Shown piece after piece: positions 1-6,365 of a DNA stretch of 7,581 nt. Source of the stretch: Chloroflexota bacterium (GTDB taxonomy: Bacteria; Chloroflexota; Anaerolineae; UBA1429); contig JAAZBY010000249.1 of NCBI GenBank assembly GCA_012513595.1, forward strand, positions 1 to 7,581, read 5' to 3'. A model generated the notes under the pieces. The model searched no databases. It saw only the letters and a list, made by a program, of their open reading frames with translations, and was not told the DNA's origin. Every line of letters starts with the position of its first letter. Position 1 is the stretch's first letter. The translations under genes and the position numbers were made by a program.

Positions 1-1165
1 GCTTCTGCCCGTAGCTCAATCGGAAGGGATGGTCGCCCCGTCGTTCCCAGAGGTCCGCATCGCGAAGGTCGGCCTCGGCCAGGGGGGCCACCTTGGCCTC
101 AAGGCCCAGGTTGCGGGCCAGGAAGGTGGCCTCCTCATGGACGGTCGGGGCCAGCAGCTGATGGTCCGGGTTCTGAAAAACGTAGCCCACCTCGCGGGCC
201 AGCCCGGATAGCGGCACGCTGGCGACCTCCCGCCCGGCCACGGTGACCCGGCCCGCCTGCGGGCGCAGCAAGCCCATCAGGCAGCGGAGCAGCGTGGTCT
301 TGCCGCTGCCGTTATCGCCCATGAGGGCCACGAGCTGCCCCCCGGCCAGCGCCAGGTCGACGTCGCGCAGGATGGCGCGGTCGCCATGGCGAAACGTCAG
401 CGCCTGCGCCTCCACCAGGAGGCCGTGCCCGGCCGCGCTGCGCGGTGCGGGGAGCGGGCGCGGCGGCGGGATCACGTCGTTCTCTCGCACGATGGCGCCC
501 CCCTCCATGCGCACCAGGCGCGGCCCAAAGGGCCGCAGGTAGCCGAGCTTGTGCTCCGCCACCATGATGGTCAGCCCGGTCTCGCGGCGCAGACGGTCCA
601 GCACGGCAAAGATGCCGGCCGTGGCCGTCGGGTCCAGGTTGGAGGTGGGCTCGTCGAACAGGAGCACCCGCGGCCGCGAGGCCAGCATGGCCGCGATGGC
701 GACGCGTTGCCCTTCCCCACCTGACAGCGTCGCCAGAGCACGCCCGCGCAGGTGGCCCACCCCGCAGAGGTCCAGCGCGGCAACCAGGCGCTCCGCGATC
801 TCATCCGGCGGCAGGAGGCGGTTCTCCAGCCCAAAAGCGATCTCGTCCTCCACGCGCAGGGTGCAGAACTGGTCCTCGGCGTTCTGCTGCACCAGGCCGA
901 CCAGGTCGGCCACCTCGTACAGGGGGCGCGCGCCGACCTCCTGCCCGCCCACCCGCACCCCGCCCGACGCGATGCCCCGCTGACCGTGGTGCAGGTAGCC
1001 CCCCACGCCCAGCGCCAGGGTGGACTTGCCGCACCCGCTAGGCCCCGCGACCACGACGAACTCCCCCTCGGCCACGCGCAGGGTGGCGCCACACAGCGCC
1101 GGCGCAAAGGCGCCATGGTAGGTGAAGCGCAGGTCGTCGAGGGCGATCATCCCGTTCGCCGGCAC
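1..1165 (-). CDS. ECF transporter double ATPase (fused A/A' ATP-binding components), 3' end cut off
   Basis: Energises an ECF-type vitamin or metal importer by ATP hydrolysis on the cytoplasmic face. 388 codons are present and two ABC ATPase domains are fused in tandem, as in YkoD/CbiO-type double ATPases. Domain 1 has Walker A GPSGCGKST (residues 41-49), Q-loop region QQNAEDQF, signature LSGGEGQR (about 147), Walker B LLFDEPTSNLD (about 167-177) and H-loop AEHK. Domain 2 has Walker A GDNGSGKTT (about 282-290) and Q-loop FQNPDHQLLAPTV, and the window ends in its signature LSYGQK. Both domains look catalytically intact as far as seen. I place the start at GTG 1165 because GGAGGT lies 9 bases upstream; the ATG at 1150 has no good ribosome binding site. 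Only two bases separate it from the stop of the S-component gene, so the two are probably translationally coupled. A typical full length would be roughly 480-560 residues, and the T component is expected further left. Confidence 0.93.
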   Translation of the reverse strand, partial: MPANGMIALDDLRFTYHGAFAPALCGATLRVAEGEFVVVAGPSGCGKSTLALGVGGYLHHGQRGIASGGVRVGGQEVGARPLYEVADLVGLVQQNAEDQFCTLRVEDEIAFGLENRLLPPDEIAERLVAALDLCGVGHLRGRALATLSGGEGQRVAIAAMLASRPRVLLFDEPTSNLDPTATAGIFAVLDRLRRETGLTIMVAEHKLGYLRPFGPRLVRMEGGAIVRENDVIPPPRPLPAPRSAAGHGLLVEAQALTFRHGDRAILRDVDLALAGGQLVALMGDNGSGKTTLLRCLMGLLRPQAGRVTVAGREVASVPLSGLAREVGYVFQNPDHQLLAPTVHEEATFLARNLGLEAKVAPLAEADLRDADLWERRGDHPFRLSYGQK

Positions 1166-1167
1166 CG

Positions 1168-2541
1168 TCAGCGGACCTCCAGGGCCACGACGTCGCGGGC
1201 CACGACGCGCCCGTCCTCGTAGGCCACGGCGAAGCGCATCCCCTCCGGGGTCGATACCGTCCAGATGCGCAGGGACCGGTCCGCCAGCACCTCCGCAAGG
1301 GGCAGGGCCGCCGTTTCGCCATTGCGGGCCCGCACGGCTACCTCGGCAGCCGCCGCAGACGGCTCCCAGCGCGCCAGGAGGTCCGCCAAGACCACGCCCT
1401 GGTACTTGGCCGGCCCAGTCCCGAGGTCGAGCGTGGCGTTGTCCATCTCGAACTGCCATTCCTCGGGGTTGTAGGGGAAGGGGCGTGCCACCTGGCCCTC
1501 CACCTCGACGAGGGCCATGGCCACCACGCGGAGCTCGCTCACGTTACGCACCCAGGCCTTGGAGTTGCGGGCCCCGGCGATCTCGAAACTCATCTCGCGG
1601 CCCTCGCCCCGCCCGGCCAGCAAGAGTTCGGTGTTCTGCTCCACCTCGTCTCTCCCGATGAAGAAGGAGTAGCCATCCGTCGCCGTGACGAGCACCGCGC
1701 CATAGTGGGCGTCGGGCTGGGCCAGGGCCAGGACGTCGCGCAGCAGCGGCCCGCTGGCGCGCCGCGTCATCCCCTGTAACGACAGCATCAGGTCCAGAGA
1801 AGCGAGGCCCGGCGTTTCTGCCGAGTATTCGTACGGAGCAGCCACGCTTCCCGTCACCAGCACAGCCGGCGGCCCGGCCAGCGCTCCGCGCAGGTAGATG
1901 CCCCCCGCCACCACTGCCAGGAAAAAGAACGCCAGAAAGGCCGGTTGGCGCCAGCGCCCCATGGTGACCACTGGCCCCGCCGGGGCCAGGCCGTTCCGCC
2001 GCAACACCCCCAGCAGCGTGTGCGCCAGAAGCCCACCCAGCACTGCGCCAGAGACAGCGGCCAGGGCGCTGATGCCCCAGACAAAGACAAGGACGTCCTC
2101 CGGGGCGCTGACGAACAGCTGAAAGATGACTACGTTGCTGGCCGCAGCCAGGGCGCCCGCCAACAGGTAGGTCCAGAGCGCATCTTTGCGGCGCACCAGG
2201 AGGAACACCAGGTCAATCAGCAGCCCCGCGGCCACGTCCACCAGCAGCACGATAATGCCATGCGTATTGCCCGAGAGCACCTCCACAGCGCCCTTGAGGA
2301 GGCCGGCCACGGTGGCAGCGCCGCTTTTGCGCGTCAGCCCTACGACCAACACCAGCAGGGTGACGTGCAACCCCGCCGCCCACTGCGTCGTCCCGGCAAA
2401 GCCGAGGACGGCCTGCACGGCGTCTCCCAGGGCATTGATGGCCGTGCTTGCCACTCCCCCCAGGCCGGCCAGGACCGCCATGAGCAGCAGGTCTCGCGTG
2501 GTAAAGTAATAGTCCCGTTTCAGCGCAGACCTCAATGCCAC
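1168..2541 (-). CDS. YkoE-like ECF S component fused to a two-repeat extracytoplasmic sulfite-oxidase-like region
   Basis: Substrate-capture membrane subunit of an ECF importer, 457 residues from GTG 2541. Residues 18-180 form about six hydrophobic helices with YkoE-family features, including GLLKGAVEVLSGNTHG (80-95). S components of this family are normally only about 200 residues. Here a positively charged loop (181-199) and a seventh helix (201-217) should place the C-terminal 240 residues outside the cell. That part contains two related units: VTGSVAAPYEYS (229-240) followed by GPLLRDVL and a DGYSFFIGRDEV stretch (264-300), and VEGQVARPFPYN (347-358) followed by KYQGVVLADLL and a NGETAALPLAEV stretch (379-418). 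The V-x-G-x-V-x-x-P-x-x-Y opening and the G-x-x-L-x-D-x-L element recall the sulfite-oxidase/molybdopterin-binding fold, but there is no cysteine in this half. The start was chosen from AGGAGGT 4 bases upstream; the reading frame is open to 2700 but that extension overlaps leader structures. YkoE proteins are usually linked to thiamine/HMP; the leader here suggests a molybdenum-cofactor link. The S-component call is secure; the substrate is not known. Confidence 0.85.
   Translation of the reverse strand: MALRSALKRDYYFTTRDLLLMAVLAGLGGVASTAINALGDAVQAVLGFAGTTQWAAGLHVTLLVLVVGLTRKSGAATVAGLLKGAVEVLSGNTHGIIVLLVDVAAGLLIDLVFLLVRRKDALWTYLLAGALAAASNVVIFQLFVSAPEDVLVFVWGISALAAVSGAVLGGLLAHTLLGVLRRNGLAPAGPVVTMGRWRQPAFLAFFFLAVVAGGIYLRGALAGPPAVLVTGSVAAPYEYSAETPGLASLDLMLSLQGMTRRASGPLLRDVLALAQPDAHYGAVLVTATDGYSFFIGRDEVEQNTELLLAGRGEGREMSFEIAGARNSKAWVRNVSELRVVAMALVEVEGQVARPFPYNPEEWQFEMDNATLDLGTGPAKYQGVVLADLLARWEPSAAAAEVAVRARNGETAALPLAEVLADRSLRIWTVSTPEGMRFAVAYEDGRVVARDVVALEVR
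1175..1180 (-). promoter_or_regulatory. Ribosome binding site of the ATPase gene, inside the S-component gene
   Basis: GGAGGT sits within the last codons of the S-component gene, 9 bases before GTG 1165. It decides the start of the ATPase gene in favour of GTG over the ATG at 1150 and implies coupled translation. Confidence 0.7.
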
Positions 2542-2545
2542 CACG

Positions 2546-2552
2546 ACCTCCT
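2546..2552 (-). promoter_or_regulatory. Ribosome binding site of the S-component gene
   Basis: AGGAGGT, a near-perfect anti-16S match, lies 4 bases before GTG 2541. A GTG at 2544 would be too close, and a TTG at 2535 is a possible alternative with 10-base spacing. This site excludes the in-frame ATG at 2700. Confidence 0.75.
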
Positions 2553-2611
2553 GTTGTGATATTCTCTGGTAACAAACAATACAGAGACGCCCAGGTTGGC
2601 GTCCGCCCGCC

Positions 2612-2650
2612 AAAAAACAAAGGCCAGCGCTGCAAAGGCCAGACGCTGGC
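2612..2650 (-). terminator. Intrinsic terminator in the ECF leader
   Basis: On the minus strand GCCAGCG (2650-2644) pairs with CGCTGGC (2629-2623). It is extended by CTG/CAG (2642-2640 with 2632-2630) across a one-base bulge, leaving a 7-base loop. CTTTGTTTTTT (2622-2612) follows immediately. It lies after the riboswitch-like element and about 60 bases before the ribosome binding site, the position of an expression platform. It is also the only terminator seen downstream of the phosphorylase gene. Confidence 0.8.
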
Positions 2651-2666
2651 TCGTGGTAACGGCCAG
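2646..2666 (-). promoter_or_regulatory. Candidate antiterminator hairpin
   Basis: CTGGC (2666-2662) pairs with GCCAG (2650-2646) and CGT (2661-2659) pairs with ACG (2654-2652), with one bulged A and a TACC loop. GCCAG is also the 5' arm of the terminator, so the two hairpins cannot form together. Whether ligand binding favours this hairpin or the terminator cannot be told from sequence alone. Confidence 0.55.
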
Positions 2667-2674
2667 AGGCGCGT

Positions 2675-2780
2675 CTCTCCTTTCCAAGCACGGGAGGCAC
2701 GGGCGTTTCCCCCCGTACCCTATCGGTCTCGCGCCATCGGCCGGCCAGGCGCCGCCCCTTAGGCCACGAGACTCGGAGAG
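2675..2780 (-). ncRNA. Moco (molybdenum/tungsten cofactor) riboswitch-like element
   Basis: A structured leader upstream of the ECF S component. Closing stem P1 is CTCTCC (2780-2775) with GGAGAG (2680-2675). P2 is GTCTCGTG (2772-2765) with CGCGAGAC (2733-2726). A further hairpin GTACGGG/CCCGTGC (2718-2712 with 2703-2697) is followed directly by CTCCCG and then TGGAAAGG (2686-2679), the last two bases of which enter P1. The order AGG, hairpin, GCCUCCCGU, UGGAAAGG, then the 3' strand of P1 matches the 3' half of the E. coli moaA Moco riboswitch as I remember it (17 of 20 bases over 2698-2679). The part inside P2 (2764-2734) is GC-rich and I could not assign a P3 with certainty, so a tungsten-cofactor variant is possible. 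No covariance search was run. The call rests on remembered sequence plus visible pairing. Confidence 0.68.
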
Positions 2781-2802
2781 CGAGTATTGGTTTGTTTGCG
2801 GC

Positions 2803-5367
2803 TTAGCTCGACCAGATGGCCAGTTCCGCCACGTGCGACTCGCTCAGGTCCGGGTGCCGTGGCGAGATGCGGACCGTGTAGCCGTGCAGCCCGCTCCGCT
2901 GCGAGCGAATGCTACCCGTGAAGGCCATGGCCGCCCCGTCACCGCTCCCCTCGGCCTCCATCGGCACGACCTCACATTCCTGCAGGGCCCCGTCGGCCCC
3001 CACCGTGCCATGGTACACCTGGACGGCCAGGTCCTCAGGCGTGAGCGCGCCGAGCGCGACCTGGGCCGTCACCTGGACCTCAGCCGTCACCGGCAGGCTA
3101 TCTCCCGCGGAAGAGGCGGTGGAAAGGATGCGCACGCCCTCCCAGTTGGCCCGCACGTGGTCGTACCACTCCGACAGGCGCCGCCCCTCTTCAGAACCCG
3201 CCGCACTCAGCCGCATGAAATGGCGCGCCGCCGGGAAGTACAGGTTGTGGCAATAGTCCTCGACCATGCGGTGGCTGTTGAACCGCGGGCCTACTGCTCG
3301 GATCGAGTCCTTCATCTTGGCGATCCAGCGGCGCGGCAACCGGTCCGAGCCGATGTCGTAGAACAGGGGCACGATGTCGCGCTCCAGCAGGTCGTACAAG
3401 GCGCGGGACTCGACGGCGTCGCCATAGTCCGGGTCATCATAGTGTTCGCCCTGGCCGATGCACCAGCCGACCTGGGGAGAGTACCCCTCGACCCACCAGC
3501 CGTCCAGGGTGCTGCAGTTGAGCGCCCCGTTCATGGCCGCCTTCATGCCGCTGGTGCCGCTGGCCTCCAGCCCGGGACGCGGCGTGTTCAGCCACACGTC
3601 CACCCCCTGGACGAGGTAACGCGCCAGAGACAGGTCATAGTCCTCCAGGAAAATGATGCGGCGCTGGAACTCGGGCTGCCGCGCATAGTGGACGATCTGG
3701 CGGATCAGCTCTTTGCCCGGGTTGTCATGCGGGTGGGCCTTGCCCGAGAAGATGATCTGCACCGGCCGCCCCGGGGCGTTCAGGATCTTGTCCAGCCGCT
3801 CCGGGTCACTAAAGAGGAGCGTGGCCCGCTTGTAGGTGGCGAAGCGCCGGGCAAAGCCGATGGTCAGCACCTCGGGGTCTAGGACGCTCTGGGCCTCGGC
3901 GATCTCCTTGGGCATGCCCCCGCGGCGCTCCAGGTACCGGCGCGCCCGGTTGCGGGCCATGGCCACCAGCCTCTCGCGGCGCCGCTCATGGGTCCGCCAG
4001 AGTTCCTCGTCAGGAATGCGGTCCACCTGCTGCCAGACGCTGTGGTCCCAAGGGCGCTCCACCCAGTTGGGGCCCAGGTAGCGCAGGTAGAGCCCGGCCA
4101 TGTCGCGGGAGATGATCGACCGCGCGTGCACCCCGTTGGTCACCGAGGTGATCGGGACCTCCTCGGTCGGCACCCGCGGCCAGAGGTCCCGCCACATCTC
4201 GCGGGCCACCCCGCCGTGCGCGACGCTCACGCCGTTCACGTGGTCGGCCAGGCGCAGGGCCAGGTGGGCCATGGAAAAGCTGGCCCCCTGGGCACTGTCG
4301 CGCTGCCCCAGGTAGAGGAACTCTTCCCGGCTGATGCCCAGTTGCTTATAGTGATCGGTCAGGTACTGGTCCATCAGGTGGATCGGGAACAGGTCGATCC
4401 CCGCCGGTACCGAGGTGTGCGTGGTAAAGACGTTGCCCGCCGAGGTGACGTGCAGCGCCACCTGGAAGGGCACGCCCTGCTCTTGCATCAGGTTGCGGAT
4501 GCGCTCCAGGCCGAGGAACGACGAGTGCCCCTCGTTCATGTGGCAGACGGTCGGGACGATGCCCAGCGCCCGCAGCGCGCGCATCCCGCCGATGCCCAGC
4601 ATCATCTCCTGGCGGATGCGCATATCCTCGTACCCGCCGTAGAGTTTGGCCGTAATGGTGCGGTCATCGGGCGCGTTGGAGGGGATGTTGGTGTTCAGCA
4701 GGTACAGCGATACGCGCCCCACCTGCGCCCGCCACACCTGCGCCTGCACCTGGCGCCCGGGGTACTCGACCGCGACGATCAGCGGCTGGCCGTCTGCACC
4801 GTTCACCAGGCTGACGGGCAGGGTGTAGAAATCGTTGTTCGGGTAGGACTCTTGCTGCCAGCCGTCGGCGTTCAGGTACTGCCGAAAGTATCCCTCTTGA
4901 TACAAGAGGCCCACCGCTACCAGGGGCAGCCCCAGGTCACTGGCCGACTTGAGATGGTCACCGGCCAGCACGCCCAGCCCGCCGGAATAGGTCTGCATGC
5001 ATTCCGTAATGCCGTACTCTGCGGAAAAGTAGGCGAACTTGGCTTCCTTCACCTCGCCATTGGTCTGGCGCCGATACCAGGTATCCTCGTTGCTCATGTA
5101 GCGGCTGAAGGCCTGGTATACGCGCGTGAGGTGAGAGACGAGGCCGTCGTCGTTGGCCGCCTCGGTCAGGCGTTCCTGACGGATGCTTCCCAGCATGCGC
5201 ACTGGGTTGTGGAAGGTCTGCTCCCAAAGATCCCGATCCAACCGCATAAAAAGGTCAACGGCGTCGAGGTTCCAGCTCCACCACAGGTTGTAGGCCAGCT
5301 CGCGGAGCGGAGCGAGCCGTGGGGGAAGGGCAGGTACAACCTGAAAGGTCTGGGAGGGCCGTAGCAT
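2803..5367 (-). CDS. glgP: Alpha-glucan (glycogen/maltodextrin) phosphorylase, GT35 family
   Basis: Cytoplasmic PLP-dependent enzyme that releases glucose 1-phosphate from the non-reducing ends of alpha-1,4-glucans; 854 residues. The N-terminal part (about 16-120, LRELAYNLWWSWN) is the DUF3417 domain typical of the shorter bacterial/archaeal phosphorylase branch that also includes the mycobacterial enzyme of about 860 residues. The catalytic core shows YSGGLGVLAGDHLKSASDLG (127-146), NEGH (278-281), a RRFATYKRATLL stretch (about 508-520), SGKAHPHDNPGK (about 540-552) and the PLP site EASGTSGMKAAMNG with the Schiff-base lysine at 609. The last 110 residues look like a beta-rich C-terminal domain seen in the same branch. 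ATG 5367 was chosen because AGGAGG (5378-5373) sits 5 bases upstream; an in-frame ATG at 5436 has no comparable site and would overlap the predicted transcription start. It has its own promoter in the gap after the DUF1848 gene. The family is secure; the preferred glucan chain length is unknown. Confidence 0.95.
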   Translation of the reverse strand: MLRPSQTFQVVPALPPRLAPLRELAYNLWWSWNLDAVDLFMRLDRDLWEQTFHNPVRMLGSIRQERLTEAANDDGLVSHLTRVYQAFSRYMSNEDTWYRRQTNGEVKEAKFAYFSAEYGITECMQTYSGGLGVLAGDHLKSASDLGLPLVAVGLLYQEGYFRQYLNADGWQQESYPNNDFYTLPVSLVNGADGQPLIVAVEYPGRQVQAQVWRAQVGRVSLYLLNTNIPSNAPDDRTITAKLYGGYEDMRIRQEMMLGIGGMRALRALGIVPTVCHMNEGHSSFLGLERIRNLMQEQGVPFQVALHVTSAGNVFTTHTSVPAGIDLFPIHLMDQYLTDHYKQLGISREEFLYLGQRDSAQGASFSMAHLALRLADHVNGVSVAHGGVAREMWRDLWPRVPTEEVPITSVTNGVHARSIISRDMAGLYLRYLGPNWVERPWDHSVWQQVDRIPDEELWRTHERRRERLVAMARNRARRYLERRGGMPKEIAEAQSVLDPEVLTIGFARRFATYKRATLLFSDPERLDKILNAPGRPVQIIFSGKAHPHDNPGKELIRQIVHYARQPEFQRRIIFLEDYDLSLARYLVQGVDVWLNTPRPGLEASGTSGMKAAMNGALNCSTLDGWWVEGYSPQVGWCIGQGEHYDDPDYGDAVESRALYDLLERDIVPLFYDIGSDRLPRRWIAKMKDSIRAVGPRFNSHRMVEDYCHNLYFPAARHFMRLSAAGSEEGRRLSEWYDHVRANWEGVRILSTASSAGDSLPVTAEVQVTAQVALGALTPEDLAVQVYHGTVGADGALQECEVVPMEAEGSGDGAAMAFTGSIRSQRSGLHGYTVRISPRHPDLSESHVAELAIWSS

Positions 5368-5394
5368 ACACGCCTCCTGGCTTTCATGACGCAA

Positions 5395-5412
5395 CCGTGC
5401 CGCACGGCACGG
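5395..5412 (-). repeat. 18-bp perfect dyad in the glgP leader, candidate operator
   Basis: CCGTGCCG and CGGCACGG are perfect inverted arms around a two-base centre. The dyad lies about 25-40 bases after the predicted transcription start and about 17 bases before the glgP ribosome binding site. The tiny centre suits a dimeric repressor site better than an RNA hairpin, but a hairpin with some arms opened is also possible. Confidence 0.5.
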
Positions 5413-5443
5413 ACTACCACCAACACGCGGCTCCAAACGTCAG

Positions 5444-5472
5444 ATTATATCGAGTCTGCCCGCGGTGACCAA
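5444..5472 (-). promoter_or_regulatory. Sigma-70-type promoter for glgP
   Basis: A perfect -10 TATAAT (5449-5444) with a weak -35 TTGGTC (5472-5467) at the ideal 17-base spacing, in the gap between the DUF1848 stop and glgP. Transcription would start near 5437, giving an untranslated leader of about 70 bases. An AT-rich -10 box stands out in this GC-rich DNA. Confidence 0.65.
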
Positions 5473-5492
5473 CTTGGCGCGGGGTGCCCCCC

Positions 5493-6338
5493 TCATCCGG
5501 CGTAGCAGTAGGCGCAGCGGTGGCAGGAGGCCCACCCACCATAGTTCCCCACATCAAAATACCGTACGCAGCCACAGCCCGGCCGGCTGCCCCGCCGGGC
5601 CGTCACCGACGGGTACCGTCCGGAGAGCGCCGCAAACCAGCCATAGTCCCCGCACGCAGCGCGTCGCAGCCCGGTGACCTTTCCGGCCAGGCGGCACGAT
5701 TCGGCGCAGCAGCCCAGGCTGATCCCTTCGGCCGCAGCGCGATCGACCAGCGCACGCGCCGTGTGTTCTGTCCAGTCGGCGTCGTAGCCGGGCATCCCGG
5801 CGCCCCAACCAGGGAGCAACTCGTTGAGGCGACGGTCCACCCGTCGGTAGCGCCCCGGCGCGGCCAGGAAGTTGATCACGCCGCGACGAACACCCTGCGC
5901 AGCCACCCCTCGCGCCAGCCGGGCAAACGTCTCGTCATCGTGCACCGTTGGGATAATCGGATCATACCGCCAGGTGATGTGCTCTGGCCCGCCGAGAACC
6001 CTGGCCAAGTCCTGCAGGCGAGAGACGGTATCGCCCGGGGTCAGCGGTTCCCAGGCGCTGCCGGCCAACCCGGTAATGGTCACCTGGGCCGTCAGGGTGG
6101 TTCCCTCGGCGCGCAGACGCTCCAGCAGCCCAGCGCCCAGTGCCAGGGCGCCGGCTACGTCCTTGGTCCACAGCTGGGCCACCCAGGGGGCGCCATAGGC
6201 GTCCACCACCTCGCGGAGGTGGTCCCACGCCGTCGGCCGCCGGGCGGGGTCGCTCCGCCGGGTGATGTCGATATAGGTCGCCGCGCCCACCGCATCGCGG
6301 TAGGCGGCATAGTCCTCCAGGCGGTAGGACAGTCCCAT
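5493..6338 (-). CDS. DUF1848 family protein with C-terminal cysteine cluster
   Basis: 281 residues, matching the DUF1848 family in length and landmarks: ITRRSDP (25-31), LWTKD (56-60), TAQVTITG (83-90), RYDPIIPT (124-131), and a cysteine-rich end with C255-G-C257, DVGNY (262-266) and C272-x2-C275-x2-C278 in CHRCAYCYAG. In the family this tail resembles a radical-SAM/spore-photoproduct-lyase type iron-sulfur site, but no reaction is established; a role as an iron-sulfur redox or radical enzyme is inference. Two further cysteine groups (GCCAESC and AACGDYG, about 208-235) may also take part. The start ATG 6338 is preceded by AGGGG at 7 bases. It begins 27 bases after the nagA stop, so the two are probably one operon, with a separate promoter serving glgP downstream. 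Confidence 0.85.
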   Translation of the reverse strand: MGLSYRLEDYAAYRDAVGAATYIDITRRSDPARRPTAWDHLREVVDAYGAPWVAQLWTKDVAGALALGAGLLERLRAEGTTLTAQVTITGLAGSAWEPLTPGDTVSRLQDLARVLGGPEHITWRYDPIIPTVHDDETFARLARGVAAQGVRRGVINFLAAPGRYRRVDRRLNELLPGWGAGMPGYDADWTEHTARALVDRAAAEGISLGCCAESCRLAGKVTGLRRAACGDYGWFAALSGRYPSVTARRGSRPGCGCVRYFDVGNYGGWASCHRCAYCYAG

Positions 6339-6365
6339 CGGGCAGCCCCTAGTGCCGTCTCATGC

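Noticed and set aside
2542..2700. N-terminal extension of the S component from ATG 2700
   Set aside because: The extra 53 residues are non-hydrophobic and cysteine-containing, overlap the terminator and riboswitch-like structures, and lack a ribosome binding site; AGGAGGT 4 bases before GTG 2541 explains the start.
2541..2803. Thiamine pyrophosphate (TPP) riboswitch, expected for a YkoE-type transporter
   Set aside because: Neither the CUGAGA element nor the downstream GAACCUGAUCUGG-type core of the TPP riboswitch is present on the minus strand of this leader.
2783..2811. Promoter with -10 AATACT and -35 TCGAGC ahead of the ECF leader
   Set aside because: Only a 4/6 and a 3/6 match, and transcription would start inside the 5' strand of P1, so it could not make the full riboswitch.
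2596..3882. Plus-strand reading frame of 428 codons spanning the ECF leader and the end of glgP
   Set aside because: Crosses the structured leader and runs antisense to glgP, with no recognisable motif; a shadow frame.
3988..5364. Long plus-strand reading frame of 458 codons
   Set aside because: Entirely antisense to the securely identified phosphorylase gene; its translation is low-complexity and resembles no family. It is a GC-codon shadow.
5368..5436. Phosphorylase start at ATG 5436
   Set aside because: It lies at about the predicted transcription start, has no ribosome binding site, and the extra 23 residues include the dyad and the true ribosome binding site region.
5473..5492. GC-rich hairpin just after the DUF1848 stop as a terminator
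   Set aside because: The GGGG/CCCC stem is only 4 bp and there is no run of T after it.
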